From Xiphias gladius (taxonomy: Eukaryota; Chordata; Actinopteri; Istiophoriformes; Xiphiidae): a stretch of DNA of 64,000 nt. The notes under the pieces are model-generated. The model did not search any database. It was given only the letters and a program-made list of their open reading frames with translations, and was not told the origin of the DNA. This document shows positions 1-10,862 of this stretch, in pieces (position 1 is the first letter of the stretch; each line of letters opens with the position of its first letter). The stretch spans positions 1,529,289 through 1,593,288 of the forward strand of contig NC_053412.1 of NCBI RefSeq assembly GCF_016859285.1. Reading direction: 5' to 3'. The position numbers were made by a program, and so were the translations under genes.

Positions 1-3000
1 TTAGGTGACGAGTCAGTCTTGCGTAACTGCCACCCTCCTACAACAAAGGCCTCTTCTCTATTTCACACCAGCTTAATCCTGCTGCTCAGCAGGACTGAAC
101 ACTCCCTAATCACGCCGCTGCCCCCCCCCCCGGTCCACCACCGCCCGGAGGGAGCCGCTCAGGAATATCAATGATGTTTGTTCCCATGGAGGAGAAACTG
201 AACACAGAGTGAGAGAAGCACTGGGGATCCGAACAGCTGCTGGGGGAAAAACAAACAAACAAACAAACAAACAAAAAAACGAAACAACCGAAGTGTAGTG
301 TCGTTCTTTGAGGTGTGATGTCAGGAAATCTGCAGAGTTTGACACCGAAGGTCCAAGAGAGAAAGAGAGACGATGCTCGTGAACACGACGGCCGTTCTTT
401 ATGAGAAAGTGCAGTTCATGCACCAGGATGAGCACAAGTTTTTCTTTAAACTCCAGCTGCCGTCTCCCCAAATCAAGACAAGACCCCATTTACTGCCATT
501 AGAGCAGCTGTGATAGGAAAACCCAGTGGTATCAGACCGTCGTGTGATTTCTGTCCGATTCCTGGAAAAGGGGGTCGTAAGCTCTTAAAAAAAAAAAAAA
601 AAAAAAAAACGGACAATTTTGGCCGATTCAGAGCCTCGGTTCCCAGAGGACGGGACACATTTGTCCCTCTCCATCTGCGACTTAGGTGGACAACACAGGT
701 TTGGTTGCAGATGGAGCAGAGAGCAGTCACGTTAAAGTCTACGAAATAAAAAAAAGGGTGGAAAAAACCCCCCAAAAAAACGGCCTAACCTTCCCTTTAG
801 GTTTAGAAAGAGACACTGTTGTCAGGTGCAGTATATCAGACTGTTGTTGGCCTTCAATCAAATGATCATCATTGGGGGGGTAAAAATCAAACCATGTTGA
901 GGTGGGGGGCTACTGCCCACAGGCCAGTGACAGGAGTCTCTCCATACGATTATCGTGTGTGTAGGGTCCCAAACCTCAGGTTTCAGAACAGTTCCGTAAG
1001 AAACACCTGTTTCATTCCTACAGATGATGGTTTCAGCACGATGTCTCTACAGTTCTCAAGCATAAATAAATAAACTATAAGCCTGTGAACACCAGAAGCC
1101 TGCAGATAAACTCTGTTCAAGTTTAACAGCTTGTGAAAGGCACTGAGCAAGGTCGCAGCCCCAAAAAAAAAGGCTGTGGACAGACAGTTTACAACAGGAC
1201 GACAAAGTCTGCTCACAAAGCGTAACTGTCCCGTATCTTACCTGTAGAGAAGAAACCATAGCCGCCAAACAAAGAACCAGAGAGGAAGTGTTTGAAAGAA
1301 CAAGAAGCACAGCGAAGACAGAACAACCGCCGACAACTGATGCATCATCATCATGACCTCAGAAAACCAATTTACCACCAAGACTCCATCATTATAGAGG
1401 CTAATTTAATAATCCATTTAAATGTGGATGAATTATTCATTTTATTCACATTACGTGTCAGAAACGAACCACAAACGCAACCGTGTCCTGATGTTCGGCT
1501 AATGAGAAAACCAAATGAAGCCAATCAATGTCTGCAGTTACACTTAATTACACGCAGGCGCACGTGCGGGAACAACCCACGATCCTCCGCGTTCGCCCTC
1601 ACGCGCCAGCTCTGGTGACACCTCGGCCCGTGCGATCGCACGGCGGGAGGGTCGATGGCACTCGCAGGGTTCCCAAACGTGAGGAGCTGTGATCATCGGC
1701 TGCCGCCAACACGATTATTTCCGGCTTCGCTGCTTCGGCTGCTGTGAGTAATCAGCAGAGCAGCATTTCCATTTTTCCACTTCAGAGAGTCTAGGTCGGG
1801 CTCTGTGCTCGCCCTGAGGTCACAGAGGAGGTCATGTTAAACAATTTTGGCTCAGCCAGTGTTGTTTGTTTTTTTTTTTTTTTTCCAGATCACGTCGTCC
1901 TCCTCAGCGGGAAGAGCCTGATGAAGAGATGCTGGAACTGGTTGCGAAGATGGAAAAAGCTTAAATCACCCGACGCAAGACTCATCAGAGCTGACACAAG
2001 TGAAAAGCGCGTCCAAGTGCGATGGATGAAGGTCAAGAGCAGCACGTGTTGAACGCTGACGACGGGGACAGGTTGGAAACCGACGCCCGAGAGCCGCGGA
2101 CCTCCAGGGCCTGAGGGGAAGGACGGGTCAGACGAGATATTGACGGCATATCAGGGGCCAGATCAATCCATTAATTAATTATGAAATCTAAACTTCAAGC
2201 GCTTTATGGGTCCGGCTGCTCCAGTGTGAGGATTCTCCATTTCGTATGATCGCAAACGGATTTTCTTTGAGTTTTGGACCATCAGTCAGAAAAACAAGTG
2301 GAGACGTCGCCTTGTCCTCTCTAGGAAACTGTGATGGACTACGTCAATACTTAAGTTCATCATTTCATGTGAATTAATAATCAACAAACAAAGATAATCG
2401 TTACTTAGGCAGTGAGGCACAGTGTAATACTGCTTGAAAACAATGTTCATTAGGGCGTGAAAAGAAATAAGTACAAATTGTGCATAGTTTTAGGATATTT
2501 CATCAGGTTTTAAAGACTTTTAATGATTGTTTTGATAATATATTGTCTTTTTAATCAATAATTGATCAATTGTTTCATCTATAAAATGTCAGAAATAGTA
2601 GAAAATGTATGTAACAAGATGTCCTCTTCTGTCCGACCAGCAGCCCCAAAAAAAATCAAAAAATATTCATATCTACAAAGAAATGAAACAGAGAAAATGA
2701 CCTAATCTTTCTATTTTCTATCAGCTGACAAACAATTAATCTACTACTTTTTCAGAACTAGTCTACATACGACCTTGCTTTCTGCATGAACATACACCAT
2801 ATGTATCGAGAAAGCCGAGCAGGATTTCTGGATAAAATAATCCGGAATCAAAAAACCAGGAGATTTATAACTAAATTTTGCCTGTTTTGCAGAAGACTCC
2901 AGACTCCTCTCAGGCCGCCCAGTCTGCCTCTACGCACCTGTCGGCTCCGACAACAAGCTCTAATTCCTTGAACAAACATCTGGCCCACAGCAGCCCGCAG

Positions 3001-4480
3001 GCCTCGGCTCGCTGCTTGAGACTGCGCACTAATTAGCTCGAGTCGGTGAGCCCGTCTTCCCCGTTGGACCCCGAACGCCTCGGAGCAAACTCTGACATGG
3101 GCACGGTGCTTCCTGCGGCTTCTCGGGCTCCCGCTCATGCTGGTGGGAAAAGCAACACGGCAGCAAAACGCAACGTGTTTTCATCAGCAGCTGAAGCTCG
3201 TCGATAAGGTCCAACTCAATCTGCCCGGTCAGTTCGTGCACTTTGGGAATATGTCACCGATTCTGCAGTAAAACGTCATGAGAGAGTCCAGTGGAAAAAA
3301 GTAAAAGTGCAACTAGACTCAAGTTCCACACTTCCCGCCTGCCTGAGAATATTTTTTCTGTATCTATCATCACTCATTTCTCCATTGCGGAAGTCTGCTG
3401 CAGCGCAGTTAGAGCCGAGAGGCAACCTGCCGTTCATCGGATCACAGTGAAGCTGCTGCAGACAGAACAAACTCAGCCTTCTCCACATCAGACTCAGACA
3501 GCACGGGGTGGGGGGGTGGGCAGCACCAAGCAGGAGATGTTGATCCACTAGTAGATCTGAGGAGTCTTGTTGTGGCATTTTCATTCCCCGCGGCGGGCTG
3601 CGGAGCTCGGGCTGTGCCGCCTGACTGAGCTGATAAGACGGCGGCCTGACACACCGGGTGAATACACAAAGAGCACGCAGAGCCAGCTCCGGGTCTGTGG
3701 GGGTTTTTTTTTTTTTAAAATCAGGCAGCCGCTCCGAGTGCCTGAGCAGAAACTCCCCCTCACGTCCTCTCACTGTTTCATAACGTCAGGCTGTGAAGTT
3801 CAAAACACGCCCGGGGTTGTTTCTGTGATGGAATGCCGTCGTTCGCTCTCCCCTCACCTGCCTCGCCTGCCTCGGGTGGCGGAGTCCTACACTTCCCAGA
3901 ATGCCTTTCAGTGACCTCCAGGGAGCATGAATCCACTCATCTTTCACTGGGTTGTATGAGAACAGTTGCTGCCTTTGAACCACTCTCATGGTGTAGTATT
4001 TTTCAGTATGGGACTATCACTATATGCTAGATGTTTAGATAGTTTACACTGTTGCTAGTTGAATGACAATACAATGGACATCAATAAAAATATTTGAATA
4101 AAATTTTTGTTTAAAAAAAAAAAAAAACGGACACTGACTTTCTCTTTTTCAAAAAAGCTCGTTGTCATTCTGGGAACGAGAGAAGGTTCGACAACAGGGG
4201 TTGTCCCCACTTGAAGGCACCACGACGCCAAACCCAACGACGTTTTAGATCGCTGGGACAATTTCTGCTACCACATAACATCTGGACATAGACGTAACAA
4301 TAACAACGGACTACATGTCCACGTCCCAACACTAGACAGTCATGCAAATATTTGGCGCTCACACGATCTGCCTACCGTTCACCCGTGTAACAGGAGCCTG
4401 CCCTCAGCAATTTGACCCCAGTTTAAGTCCCTTCACCTAACCCTGTACGAGCATTTGGTGCATGCGAGCGTTTGTTTAAA
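1..4480. other. Intergenic DNA, no supported gene
   Basis: No reading frame here resembles a known protein and none has supporting splice structure. Visible items are a C-run (about 119-131), an AAAC microsatellite (about 247-279), a long A-run (587-609), a T-run near 1870-1884, an old interspersed repeat near 2.5-2.76 kb, and two AATAAA hexamers followed by an A-tract at about 4085-4125. The last could be the tail of an old retroposed sequence, but no parent is recognisable. Confidence 0.6.
2515..2765 (+). repeat. Interspersed repeat family A, degenerate copy
   Basis: This AT-rich block has the order of motifs shared by several places in the window: a head rich in ATCAAT/ATTGAT, then a TATAAAATGTCAGAAA-type segment, then a TCTGTCCGACCA-type segment, then an AAATATTCA segment, then a tail rich in AATTAATC. 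The same order recurs near 6.0, 24.2, 34.0 and 62.0 kb. I recognise it as a common non-coding teleost interspersed repeat; I do not assign it to a named family. Confidence 0.55.
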
Positions 4481-5662
4481 TACACTCACTTTATTGGGAA
4501 CACCTGCACACCTGCTTCTTCGTGCAGTTACCCAGCCAGCCAATCACGCGGCAGCAGTGCAGTGCGTAAAACCACGCAGGTAACGGGCGTCAGTCAATGT
4601 TCACGTCAAACATCAGGACGCGGAGAAAATGCGATCTGTGATCGTGGCAGGATTGTTGGTGCCAGACGAGCCCGTTTGAGTTTTCCTGAAACTGCTGATC
4701 TCCTGGGTTTTTCAGACTCAACAGTCTCTAGAGTTTTTACTCAGAACGGAGCCAGAAACTAAAAAAAAAAAAAACATCCAGTGAGCAGCCGTTCATGTTG
4801 ATGAGAGAGGTCAGAGGAGAACGTCCAGACTGGTTGGAGCTGACAGCAGGTCCACGGTAACTCAGGTAACTGCTCTTTACAACTGTGGTGAGTAGAGAAG
4901 CATCTCAGGGTAAACAACACGTCCAACCTAGAGGTGGATGAGCTACAACAGCAGAAGACCACGTCGGGTTCCAGTCCTGTCAGCCGAGAACAGAAACCTG
5001 AGGCTGCGGTGGGAACGGGATCACCAAAACTGGACAGTTGAAGGCTGGAAAACGTAGCCTGGTCTGATGGATCTGGATTTCTGCTGAGGCTGCGGATGGT
5101 GGGATCAGAATTTGGCATCAAAAGCATGAATCCATGGACCCAACCTGCCTTGTGTCAGCAGTCCACGCTGGTGGTGGTGGTGTGATGGTTTGGGGAATGT
5201 TTTCTTGACCCGCTATGGCTCCTTAATACCAATCAATCAGGGTTTTAATGCCTCAGCCTGTCCCTGACCACGTGCTTCCCTCCATGGCCACAGTTTACCA
5301 TCTTCTAATGGCTACTTCCTGCAGGATAATGCTCAGTATGTCACAAAGCAAAAGTCATCTCAAACTGGTTTCCAGAACAGCACGGTGGGTTGGATTTCAG
5401 CGGCCTCCACAGTCACCAGATCTGGATCCAGCAGAAAGCTTTTGGGACGTGGTAGAGCAGGAGACCGGCAGCTTGAATGTGCAGCTGACAAATCTGCATC
5501 AATGATGTGACGCAACCACGTCGACATGGAGCAGAATCTCAGAGGAGAGTTTCCAACATTTTGTGGAATCCAGGCCCCGAAGACCTGAGTTTGTTCTGAG
5601 CGCAAATGGAGGAGCTACCCAGTATCAGCGTGGTGTTCCTAATAAAGTGCTCACTGAGTGTA
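4481..5662 (+). mobile_element. Tc1/mariner-type DNA transposon, decayed
   Basis: The element starts with TACACTCA followed by a TTTATTGGGAACACC motif and ends with GGTGTTCCTAATAAAG followed by GCTCACTGAGTGTA. The two ends are inverted copies of each other, the left one having lost a few bases. TA flanks both ends, as expected for this superfamily. Between them lies about 1.1 kb with recognisable but frame-broken Tc1-type transposase. The length matches an intact Tc1-like element of about 1.2 kb, so the copy is full length but inactive. An A-run near 4761-4774 lies inside the coding part. Confidence 0.85.
4600..5616 (+). pseudogene. Tc1-like transposase remnant, frameshifted
   Basis: Pieces of a Tc1/mariner transposase appear in order in different frames. 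Near 4640-4760 is the DNA-binding helix-turn-helix region, with DRGRIVGARRA and ETADLLGFSDSTVSRV. Near 5160-5210 is a GGGGVMVWGMF-like segment of the catalytic domain. Near 5308-5345 is GYFLQDNAQ, which carries the second catalytic Asp in the family. Near 5397-5465 is PPQSPDLDPAESFWDVVEQE, which carries the third acidic catalytic position. Frame changes and stops separate the blocks, so no active enzyme is made. In intact relatives the protein cuts and pastes the element at TA sites. Confidence 0.8.
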
Positions 5663-6639
5663 TATTGCCACGCCACCAAATGAAAACGTTGCCTTTCCAG
5701 TGGACAGGACGCACATACAGAGGGTCACAGCTGAACGTCACCTGGCTCTGCAGAAAGGGCCCTTCTCAGACCGGGGCCTACGTCGTCTCCTCATTGTTCC
5801 TCATAGCTTCAAATGAATAGAATGAAGATTAGACCCAACTCAACCTGCTGGGAGAAACTCCCAGCCGTGTCTCCAACCTCCGGAGCTTCTCACACGTTTC
5901 CATGAACAAAAAAACCCCAAAAAAACCAAAACACATTAAAAGCCCCAGACTCCCGCTTCGTCCAGGAACTCATCAAGTTATCTGGTTAACTTGAGTTAAA
6001 CCCAGAACAGGTCTCTAACATGGGCTGCACCTAATGACTATTTTCCTTTTTGATTAGTTTATACATTTTCATTTTTTTATGATCGATGGTGATGACATGC
6101 TGAAAAATGCCCACGGTGACTTGTACGAATCCCCTGGTTTTGTCCGACCAACAGTCCAGAACCCAGAGATCGTCCATTAACAACGATATACAACGCTGGG
6201 AAGCAGCAAGTCTTCACATTTAAGACGCTGAAACCAGAGACTGTTTGCATGTTTTGTTGATTAATTCCCGTCGATTGACTTATCCAGTAACAGACTAATC
6301 ATTTAAGCACCCGTAATTCCAAATTTAAGCAGGATTTAATAAATCCAGTTGTCCAGATGACTCCAGATGAATCCAAAAACGAGTCGCTAAGGAAGAACAA
6401 TATTGCAAAATTAAAAAAGCCTATAACTGAATTATTACTTCTACGCTCTTAAATATGAGGAAACCAGGATTAACCTAATCTCAGACTGGTTTGAGACCCC
6501 TTCAGGGACCCCTGGGAGAGCCTGAACTCCACCACTGGTCTGGACATAACACTCTTTGGTAAACACGGCATCCATTCATCCACTCATCCACTCATGCGTT
6601 ACACCAAGAAGCAACTGACTCTGACTCGATGGTTGACCA
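5663..6639. other. Intergenic DNA with one family A repeat
   Basis: No coding potential is seen. About 6020-6312 is a copy of interspersed family A in plus orientation: it begins GGCTGCACCTAATGACTA, contains TTTTGTCCGACCAACAGTCC, and has a CACATTTAAGACGCTGAAACC segment before an ATTAATC-rich tail. The rest is unremarkable. Confidence 0.55.
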
Positions 6640-7275
6640 TCCGGATCAGACACCGCCGAAGCCCGCTGACCTCGATTGGAGCCGAAATATTCCGGATTTG
6701 AGCCCGGTGCCGTCGCCTTAAAGAGGCCCGGTCCCGGTCCCGTCAGAAACCGCCGGTTTCATGATGTTTGGGAGCAGGTGTGTGCGTATGTTGAGACAAA
6801 AGAGACGCACCGTGCGCGTTAACCGGCCACTCACCATCATCCCCGGCGGGTCGACGCGCCTCGTCCGCGTTCACATGACGGCAAAAGCGGCCTCCCGGGC
6901 CAGAAACACCGACCATTTTTCAACGCGTTCGTCCCCGACCTGGGTGTATTCCCGTCGGCGTGGAGCTCCTTCTCTCCCCGGCAGCCTGAAGGGCGGAGGA
7001 TCCCGAGTTACATTGCCGGATATAAAGCAGGGCTGCGCGTGTAAATTGGACATAAGCCGTTGCGCCGTCCAGGCTCCGGTCTGGACGGATGGATGGATGG
7101 ATGGATTTGGGGGGAGGGGGGAGCCGCCGGTGCCTCCGCTGCAAAAAATGACGAGCCCAGACTTGTCGGAGCAGAGCAAAGCCCGCATCGCGTCGACTGA
7201 CTGTCGGCGGTGGGGGTGGAGGAGTCCGCAGCGGCTCCTCCTCCGAGCTTTTAAATACATCCACAAATACACCGA
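6640..7275. promoter_or_regulatory. GC/CpG-rich block, possible orphan promoter
   Basis: Base composition changes sharply: CpG dinucleotides and GC content are much higher here than in the AT-rich flanks. A TATA-like GGATATAAAGC lies at about 7018-7028 on the plus strand, followed by a GGAT tetranucleotide repeat at about 7087-7105. Open frames exist on both strands (for example 6761-7291 plus), but long open frames are expected by chance in GC-rich DNA and none shows a domain I know. It may be a promoter with an untranslated first exon of a gene lying outside what I can recognise. Confidence 0.35.
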
Positions 7276-7295
7276 AGTTCACTCTGAGTAACGTT

Positions 7296-7339
7296 GGAAC
7301 AATAATAATCATAATAATAATTATGATTATTATTGTTCC
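7296..7339. repeat. Perfect inverted repeat, 19-bp arms, 6-bp loop
   Basis: Bases 7296-7314 are the exact reverse complement of 7321-7339. The arms begin GGAAC and end GTTCC and have an ATT/AAT-rich core. The structure sits at the right edge of the GC-rich block. It could extrude as a cruciform or fold as an RNA hairpin; the AT-rich core makes a microRNA precursor unlikely. Confidence 0.85.
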
Positions 7340-7714
7340 GAGGTTCCTCACGAACCTCACAGGAAGCACAGGACTCCCGGCGTTTTCGCAGGGTTTTCTG
7401 CCACATGCAGCCTGTCATGTGCGCTGGTGGGATGTAACCAAGTACCGTACTTAAGCGCGGCTCGTTACTCGAGTAACTTCTACCGAAACGTGCCAATGGC
7501 GCCACGTGAAAACACTCCGTTACAAGCAACGGTCCCGCATTTCAAATCCCATGCAAGTAACAGGTCGAGTGGTGTCAGCGCGCGATCTTAGTCCAGTGGG
7601 TCCCAGCCTAGGGGTCGGGGCCCCCCGAAGGGTCACCGGATAAACCCCAGGCCTTTACCAACTGGCTCAATCTGCAACGACGTGATGTTTTGTGGAATCT
7701 CTGGCTTTAAAATT

Positions 7715-7888
7715 TTAATCAAAAGAAGTAACTAGTAACTAGAGTCGTCAAGTAGGTGTGGCGGAGTAAATGGTGCAGTATTTCCCGGTTTAGTGGAGTG
7801 GAAGTAAAAAGTAGCATCAGATGGAAGTTCTCAAGTACAGCACTCGAGTAAATGTACTTAGTTACATTCCACTCCGGCCAGTTACTTC
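7715..7888 (+). repeat. Interspersed repeat family B, 3' part
   Basis: The segment contains GTAACTAGTAACTA, GGAGTGGAAGTAAAAAGTAG, CTCAAGTACAGCACTCGAG and TAAATGTACTTAGTTACATT in order. I recognise this as the 3' part of a very common percomorph non-coding repeat. The 5' part of the same family is present near 11.96 kb, and a longer copy, split by an insertion, near 33.6-34.4 kb. Confidence 0.65.
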
Positions 7889-10862
7889 TCAGGTTAGGTT
7901 TTTACACACAAAACACAAGCTCGCCTCAGAAATCACTCAGTCGTCGTGGATTAGCAGTATCCGGTAACTAAAATGAGACTCGCGGGATCAAAACGTGACC
8001 AAAACCATAACAGCACATAGAATAATACAGGTGTGGGTGTTGCTTCACTATGGTCCGTCGGGTAAATGTTGAACCGTGAGAGAGTTGCTCGGAGAATGAA
8101 GCCACTGGAACCTCATTTTATCTTTTATATTTCATATGTTTGTTTGTTTTTTTGCAGCGCTTGTGGCAGCAGCACTGCAGAGGCAGGTGAGAGGCGTCAG
8201 GCCGCAGGAAGCAGGCGAGGCTTCCCAATGACAGCTTGGGTTGTGCTGCGTCTCGTCCATTTTTTCTACGTGAACGCCTGTACAGTACGTAGGCCTTCTG
8301 CGTCGCTGTGTGTGGTCTTTAATGTTACACTAAGGTCCAACAGAAGTGTAACTTCCTTTCTTTACCACCGCGCCTCGTGATTTGCAGCCAATCGCTGCCA
8401 GTGTCCAAACTTCTTATCCAGCCTCAGTTCACGCATCCACTGAATCTGAATCGGTATCTAAAGAGGAAAGGTCACCCCTGGACCCTCAAAGCTGGTAGGG
8501 GCCCCGTCTGGTAGAGGGGCCGAAATTACGCTCATTAAAATCTTCACTATGTGGCAGTAAAACACGGGGGCCAGCTTTTGAGCACTCTAGTGGACGGAGA
8601 GTGTGAGAAACTGGGGCCAGTGGGGCGCCGTTCATTTTTGTCCCCGGGATTGGTTGGGTCACGTGGCCCTTAGCACCGCGCTGAAACGCGAGCGCCGCGT
8701 TTCTGTCTGTACGGGTTAAACAAAATCCAACAAAGCCAGAAAACACCCGGTAAAGCCAGACGGAGCCGCAGGAACAATTTCCTCGAAATATTCTTTTATT
8801 ACGATCCACTGTTGGATTTACAGGGGAGCTGATATGATCCTGCATATACAGTGGGTGCAAATGGAATTTTATTAACAAGTGCGTTTGTGCAGAATCTTCC
8901 ACAGTTATTATGCCGAGTGTTATTATTGTGTAAGACTCTGGTGCAACAGAAAAACAACATTCCCACACAGGACACTGAACATTCACTGCGGCTCACGTAA
9001 CCGGCAGAGAGGCTTGAGTAAAACTTAAATGTGGCCAGCAGAGGTCAGCACCAAGACAGTCTTGGACCCACAACCACTGTCCCGTTTAAAGTCCGCTTCA
9101 TCATGAGCGTCTGCTGTCACACGTTTTCTATAAATGGTCCATAAGCATCCCAACTCCCGATAAGTCCGTGCAGGAAACATAAAAACACTGCGTGCGTTTC
9201 CCTTGCGTGACTGATTTAGCACAAACTGGCTCTTTAAATCGCCTCTTTTATTTCCATATTTGGACCTTTTTTTCGTCGCCGTAAACTCCACCAGAGGGAA
9301 AAATGTGCCTTTCAATTTCTGCAAAAGCATTTCAAACAGTTAAGAGTCCCATTACATTTTAAAACATAATTTTAAAAAAAATTACACTTGCACTGTTAGC
9401 AAAACCACATCTGCAGGAATATTAGATCAACATACTGTCAGAATATTACAGTCACTGAGTAACAATCCGTGACAATACACTATGGAGTATCAGGGAAAAC
9501 ATTAAAAGACCCTATGGGAATATTAGCAGAGATTTGAACCTCAACGTATTCTTGTATTTCATGTACCAGTTGTCATTTGTAACGTATAGGAGCAAAACCT
9601 TAAAGTTAAGTCACCACTCGCTGTAAAAATGTTGTGCAAATAAAGCCAGATATTCGTAGTATCAAGCTGCTGTTAGATAAAGGAAAAAAAGAAATGAGCT
9701 CCCACTGTGCTTCACCCTTCCCCTGATGTCGGTGCAGCGCACACACGTCCTTTCCCTCCCCCGCCCCGCTCCTTCCCTCCTTCCCTCCTTCCCCCCTTCA
9801 TAACACTGGTTTTCATGTTTCACGTTAAACCCTGTGCTGACCGTGAAGCGGGAACTTTTCGAGGTGGTGGAGGAGGCCAAGTCGACGGCAGATAAAAGCA
9901 CAGAAATGACTCCGGTGAGTTTTCGAAACTCCGACCGTTGCGACGTTATCAAAGGCTGCTTTTCCGCCTCGTCGTCGGAGAGGGGCAGTGTGCGCCGTGC
10001 GTGTGCTCTACGCACACCTCTTCGAACTGGAAACCTGTTTCTCTGACTTTCCTTTCAAACAGGGGGGGATTTGTGAAATCACAAGTCGGTAATAAAAATG
10101 CCTGTGCAAAGTGCACTGAGTCAGCAAGCTTTCACGTACGTGTGCGGTGACAGACACACACACACACACGTACGTTGAGTAGGTCGGTCACTGCAGGTTA
10201 AATATACGCAGCTATTATATTTATTATCGTTCAGGAGGCAAAGTCTGATGTGTGTTTGCGTGGGGCTGTGGAGGCAGCCGATATGCTGATTTCAGTTGTC
10301 AGCAGACTGACGCGCACACACACACGCACAAAAAAAAAAAAAAAAAATGCTGACGCACCTCACCTTGAATGAGGACAGGGACTAACACAATCCTGAAGGG
10401 AGACGGGCTCCGTCTAACCAGACCATCTGACTTCTTCTTATTCCAAAACTTGCTCATGTTTCTGTAAATATTATGGGTTTCAGGACACTTCCTCTGTTCC
10501 CAATGGTTTCTCTCGTCTCGATTCTTATTCAATTAGTCACCTGAAGCTTCATTCGCTCCCTTGAATTAGTGCTTTGAGCCTGTGACTTGTAATTTGACGA
10601 TGCAGGCAGACGTTTGCTGTTAAGACACTTACGTGAAAGCGACTCGCGCTTTCGCGCCGTCACAATTATAAAAAACAACACACAGTTTTCTTTCAGGCCG
10701 AGCTGTGATTGGCTAGCCACATCGCTGCAGTGCAAAGGATTTCTGGTCTGAGTGGTGCTGGTCCTATCAGCTCTTTAACTGAACTACAACATTATGTTGT
10801 GCATTTAAACATAAACAGGAAGAGACCTGGGGGGGGGGGGTTAAACACCCGCCCTGCCACCG
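7889..10862. other. Downstream flank of the CYP27 gene
   Basis: No supported coding region. AATAAA on the minus strand at 10220-10225 lies about 640 bases past the CYP27 stop codon and is a plausible polyadenylation signal for that gene, so about 10.2-10.86 kb may be its 3' UTR. Simple sequence includes a CTTCC-rich tract (about 9758-9797), short AC runs at about 10156-10168 and 10313-10330, and a G-run at about 10831-10841. A possible orphan exon at 9.83-9.91 kb is discussed under rejected items. Confidence 0.5.

Noticed and set aside
4481-5662. Tc1-like element as an active transposon
   Set aside because: Multiple frame changes and stops within the transposase; only the ends and scattered motifs survive.
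6761-7291. 176-residue plus-strand frame starting MMFGSRCVRM
   Set aside because: Open because the block is CpG-rich; competing open frames exist on the other strand; no domain or splice support.
8066-8380. Possible exon around 8156-8186 between TTTTTGCAG and GTGAGA
   Set aside because: Only 30 bases with splice-like borders; no partner exon or homology.
9834-9912. Possible orphan exon reading TVKRELFEVVEEAKSTAD followed by GTGAGT
   Set aside because: The peptide looks protein-like and the donor is good, but there is no convincing acceptor, no partner exon and no family match. RNA-seq would decide.
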